DNA of 37,358 nt from Ardenticatenia bacterium (lineage in GTDB: Bacteria; Chloroflexota; Anaerolineae; 4572-78; NAK82): assembly GCA_003130875.1 (NCBI GenBank), contig QEXY01000158.1, positions 1 to 37,358 on the forward strand, written 5' to 3'. A program made the translations under genes and the position numbers. The notes below the pieces were generated by a model, which was not told the origin of the DNA, made no database searches, and worked only from the letters and a program-made list of their open reading frames with translations. This document shows positions 34,816-37,358 of this stretch, one piece after another; position 1 is the first letter of the stretch, and every line of letters starts with the position of its first letter.

Positions 34816-36447
34816 CTATGGCTGGGTTGCCACCCTCAGGCCGCGCAAGCTATCCTCCACGGTCAGCCAGCCGCGGCCTGGGAAGAGACGGGCTATCTGC
34901 GGGGCGAACAACGGCGACGCACTCAGCACCTCGGCGGGCACGCCCTCGGCAATCAGCTCACCCTGGCTGAGCAGCGCCACCCGATCTGCCGTGCGCGCAG
35001 CAAATTCGACATCGTGCGTCACCACCAGGATGGCCATGCCGGCATCGCGCCAACCGCGCAGCAAAGCGCTCAGCGCCTCCTTGGCGGCATAATCCAGCCC
35101 GCGCGTCGGCTCATCGAGCAACAAGGCGACCGGCCGCGTCACTGTAATAGCGCCCAGTGCTACCCGCTGACGCTCGCCCACGCTCAGGTCACGCGGATAA
35201 CGTCCGGCGTGCGCACTCAACCCCAGCTGGGCAAGCAGGGGGTCGATCACCTCGTCCTGCTCCGGCAAACCGTGATTGCGCAGCGTGACCGCCAACTCTT
35301 GGCGCACCGTATCGGCGAACAGCAGCGCGTCCGCCTCTTGGGGCAGATAACCCACCCGCTGGCAGATGGCGGTGACGTCCTCGCCGGTCACCTCGCGCCC
35401 GTCCACCCATATCCGTCCGGATTCGGGGCGCACCAGGCCTACCAGTGTCTTGAGCAGGGTGGTCTTGCCCGACCCGTTGCGCCCCATCAGCACCAGGATC
35501 TCGCCGCGTCGCACCTCCAGGCTGACATCGCGCAGTATCGGCTGTTGCTCATAGCGCACCCCAACGCGCTGCAATGCCAGTCCAACGCGGTTATGGCGTG
35601 GCAATGCGATAGCCGGTGGCACAGGCGGAAGACGTTCCGCCAACGGGCGGCTGAAGTGCAACCCTTCCTTTATCGTCAAGGGTAGCGGTTGCCAGTCCAG
35701 CTGTTTCGCCAGGGCGACCAGGGGCGGGAGCAATCCCAGCTGAGGCAGCACCTCCCGCGTCGCGCCGCATAACACACCCTCTGCCCCGTCGGATGCGTCG
35801 GGCAGCGCGATCACGCGATCGGCATATTGCAACACACGCTCGAGCCGGTGTTCCGCTAGAAGCACCGTCAGCCCCAGGTCGTGGTTGAGGCGCACCAGCG
35901 CATTGAGTACGTCCTCAGCCGATTGGGGGTCGAGCTGCGAGGTCGGCTCGTCGAGCACCAGCACGCGCGGTCGAAATGCCAGCGCCGCGGCGATGGCCAC
36001 GCGTTGTCGCTCACCGCCCGAGAGCGTCTCCAGCTTGCGCTCGCGCAGCGCCGCCAGGTCGAGCAAGTCCAGCACCTCCTCGACGCGCACGCGCATCTCC
36101 TGGCGCGGCATGGCGGCATTTTCCAGTGCAAAGGCGATCTCATCCTCCACCCGGTCCAGCACAAACTGCGCCTCTGGGTTCTGAAAGACAAAGCCGACCC
36201 AACGGCTCATCACGCGCGGCGTGGCGTACAATGGATCGAGGCCGGCAACGGCCAGGCGGCCGGCGAACGTGCCGCCGCTGAAATGGGGCACCAATCCGTT
36301 GACGCAGCGCAACAGGGTGGACTTGCCGGCGCCGGAGCGCCCCACCACCAGGGCGAAAGTCGCTTCCGGCAGGTGGAAGTTCACATGGCGCAAGACGGGT
36401 CGCGTCGCGCCGGGGTAGGTGTAGCTGACATCGCGGAAGATGATCAT
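34816..36447 (-). CDS. ECF transporter ATPase with two fused ATP-binding domains (EcfA1-EcfA2)
   Basis: A 543-residue ATPase with two ABC domains in one chain, as in YkoD-type proteins, powering uptake of a vitamin or metal with the EcfT permease. The first domain has Walker [10 protein letters not shown] (36-44), signature [10 protein letters not shown] and Walker [14 protein letters not shown]; the second has [21 protein letters not shown] and [12 protein letters not shown]. The second signature is LSVGE rather than LSGGE. A Pro-rich linker of about 60 residues separates them. The ATG overlaps the ecfT stop by four bases (ATGA). The substrate depends on the S component, which is not in the window. 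Confidence 0.92.
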   Translation of the reverse strand: MIIFRDVSYTYPGATRPVLRHVNFHLPEATFALVVGRSGAGKSTLLRCVNGLVPHFSGGTFAGRLAVAGLDPLYATPRVMSRWVGFVFQNPEAQFVLDRVEDEIAFALENAAMPRQEMRVRVEEVLDLLDLAALRERKLETLSGGERQRVAIAAALAFRPRVLVLDEPTSQLDPQSAEDVLNALVRLNHDLGLTVLLAEHRLERVLQYADRVIALPDASDGAEGVLCGATREVLPQLGLLPPLVALAKQLDWQPLPLTIKEGLHFSRPLAERLPPVPPAIALPRHNRVGLALQRVGVRYEQQPILRDVSLEVRRGEILVLMGRNGSGKTTLLKTLVGLVRPESGRIWVDGREVTGEDVTAICQRVGYLPQEADALLFADTVRQELAVTLRNHGLPEQDEVIDPLLAQLGLSAHAGRYPRDLSVGERQRVALGAITVTRPVALLLDEPTRGLDYAAKEALSALLRGWRDAGMAILVVTHDVEFAARTADRVALLSQGELIAEGVPAEVLSASPLFAPQIARLFPGRGWLTVEDSLRGLRVATQP

Positions 36448-37358
36448 CGCGGTTCTCCTGTGGGGACAGGTGGGCGCGTTGCATCTGCGCAGGACATGAC
36501 TGTGGGCGCGACATCAGACGGGGCACTCGCCACCATCCACTTTTCCGGCATGGGTGCATCTCGTTTGAGCATGTCGGGGCTGACGCGCGCACGATGGAAG
36601 AGAGAGGTATGCCGCGCGGATGGGATGAGCAGAACCGGCGCCAGCAGCCCACCCAGTGCCAGCGCGATCCATCCGCTGAGCCCTGGCGCAGTCAGCGTGG
36701 GGTAGGGATAGAAGAAGATCGAGCTACGATCCCAGCCGGGCCACGCCACCAGGAAGGCGGCTGCTGCGATGCCGCTCGCCACGACGAGGGCGGTGTCGCG
36801 GAGCTGCCAGCGCAACGGACGATAGGTGGTGCGCGGCACCTGTCGCCCCAGCCACCACAGGCTTGCCACCACCATACTGCCTCCCAGCGCCATCAATGGG
36901 ATGCCGACCGTGCGCTGCTGCCACACCAGCCAGAGCAGCCATCCGGCAAGCAGGGTGGGCAACCCGGCCGCAATCACCATGCGGGCACGCCGTGTGCCGA
37001 CTGTTTCCGGTGCACTGGCGAATCCGCGCGCCGTCATCGCCTCGGCCAGTTGGAAGGCATGCTCCAAACCACCGATCAGCAGCGGCAGGAAGAGCGGCAG
37101 CCAATCGCGCAGGCCACGGATGCGATGCCCCCGGATCGCCTGCGCGTCGCGAATCTGCTGCCAATGGCGCAGCGTGACTGGCACAAAGGTCAGTGCGATC
37201 GAGGTCACCACGGCCACCGGGAAGAAGGCGCGCGGGATCAATCCCACCAGCGCCCGCACCGCCACCGCATAATTGAGCACGACAAAGGCGGCGTAGATGC
37301 CAGTCAGTGCCAGGCCATTGAGCGCGCCGAACGTGAGCGCCTCGAGCGTGATCGGCCC
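36444..37358 (-). CDS. EcfT-type transmembrane permease, 5' end beyond the window
   Basis: The frame runs open to the right edge ([14 protein letters not shown] then [17 protein letters not shown]), so the visible 304 residues are the C-terminal part of the protein. The conserved EcfT coupling motifs are [13 protein letters not shown] and, about 40 residues on, AEAMTARGF, matching the two Ala-Arg-Gly helices that dock the ATPases. At least five more hydrophobic segments follow, then a polar tail of about 50 residues with PVPTGEPR at the end. EcfT couples ATP hydrolysis to the substrate-binding S protein. It is translationally coupled to the fused ATPase gene. The extra C-terminal membrane segments beyond a minimal EcfT are a little unusual. 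Confidence 0.85.
   Translation of the reverse strand, partial: GPITLEALTFGALNGLALTGIYAAFVVLNYAVAVRALVGLIPRAFFPVAVVTSIALTFVPVTLRHWQQIRDAQAIRGHRIRGLRDWLPLFLPLLIGGLEHAFQLAEAMTARGFASAPETVGTRRARMVIAAGLPTLLAGWLLWLVWQQRTVGIPLMALGGSMVVASLWWLGRQVPRTTYRPLRWQLRDTALVVASGIAAAAFLVAWPGWDRSSIFFYPYPTLTAPGLSGWIALALGGLLAPVLLIPSARHTSLFHRARVSPDMLKRDAPMPEKWMVASAPSDVAPTVMSCADATRPPVPTGEPR

Overview
The window is a gene-dense bacterial chromosome segment (roughly 58-60% GC by eye) of mostly housekeeping genes in short co-oriented runs. It carries a single-chain glycyl-tRNA synthetase, a DsbA-like/VKOR thiol-oxidation pair, GatCAB amidotransferase, MutS2, a zinc-type L28, the Asp23-FakA-DegV cassette and a four-cysteine MetG. 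Several conserved proteins have no recognisable function. This mix best fits a member of the Chloroflexota (Anaerolineae-like), but that is inference from gene content; there is no rRNA gene to anchor it. Promoters are easy to see and follow the standard sigma-70 pattern (TTGACA-N17-TATAAT).

Left third. 322-1844 (+): membrane-anchored DsbA-like oxidoreductase, VKOR-family partner and a tiny Cys-rich acidic protein, closed by an intrinsic terminator. 1951-7902 (+): an amidohydrolase of the MTA/SAH deaminase type fused to a C-terminal CYTH domain, then recO and glyQS. 7940-10492 (-): a small conserved cysteine protein and a two-gene module of unknown function whose promoter lies beside two perfect palindromes.

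Middle. 10731-19348 (-) is one tight seven-gene run: asp23, fakA, degV (FakB-like), hutH, cvpA-like, mutS2 and a WecA/TagO-like phosphoglycosyltransferase. Facing it are rpmB and gatB (+). gatC-gatA-galU form a leftward operon, and thiF/moeB-lysC a rightward one. Between lysC and arsR lies a 500-base gap with a strong promoter, an AT-rich upstream tract, a foldable RNA of about 200 nt and a GC-rich hairpin at its end: probably an undescribed or unassigned structured RNA. An arsenic cassette follows: arsR with a palindromic operator over its -10 box, and arsM with an extra N-terminal methyltransferase domain. Next is an uncharacterised 413-residue protein with its own operator-like promoter.

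Right third (all -). rpe with a membrane zinc-ribbon protein; a 400-base gap holding three perfect DnaA boxes in tandem; metG, whose likely promoter is followed at once by an intrinsic terminator; and a double ABC ATPase (EcfA type) with an EcfT permease cut by the window edge.

The items most worth following are the amidohydrolase-CYTH fusion, the structured RNA at 27257-27460, the DnaA-box cluster, the terminator in the metG leader, the unknown 8415-10492 module with its twin palindromes, and decayed REP-like repeats at 21414 and 24366.
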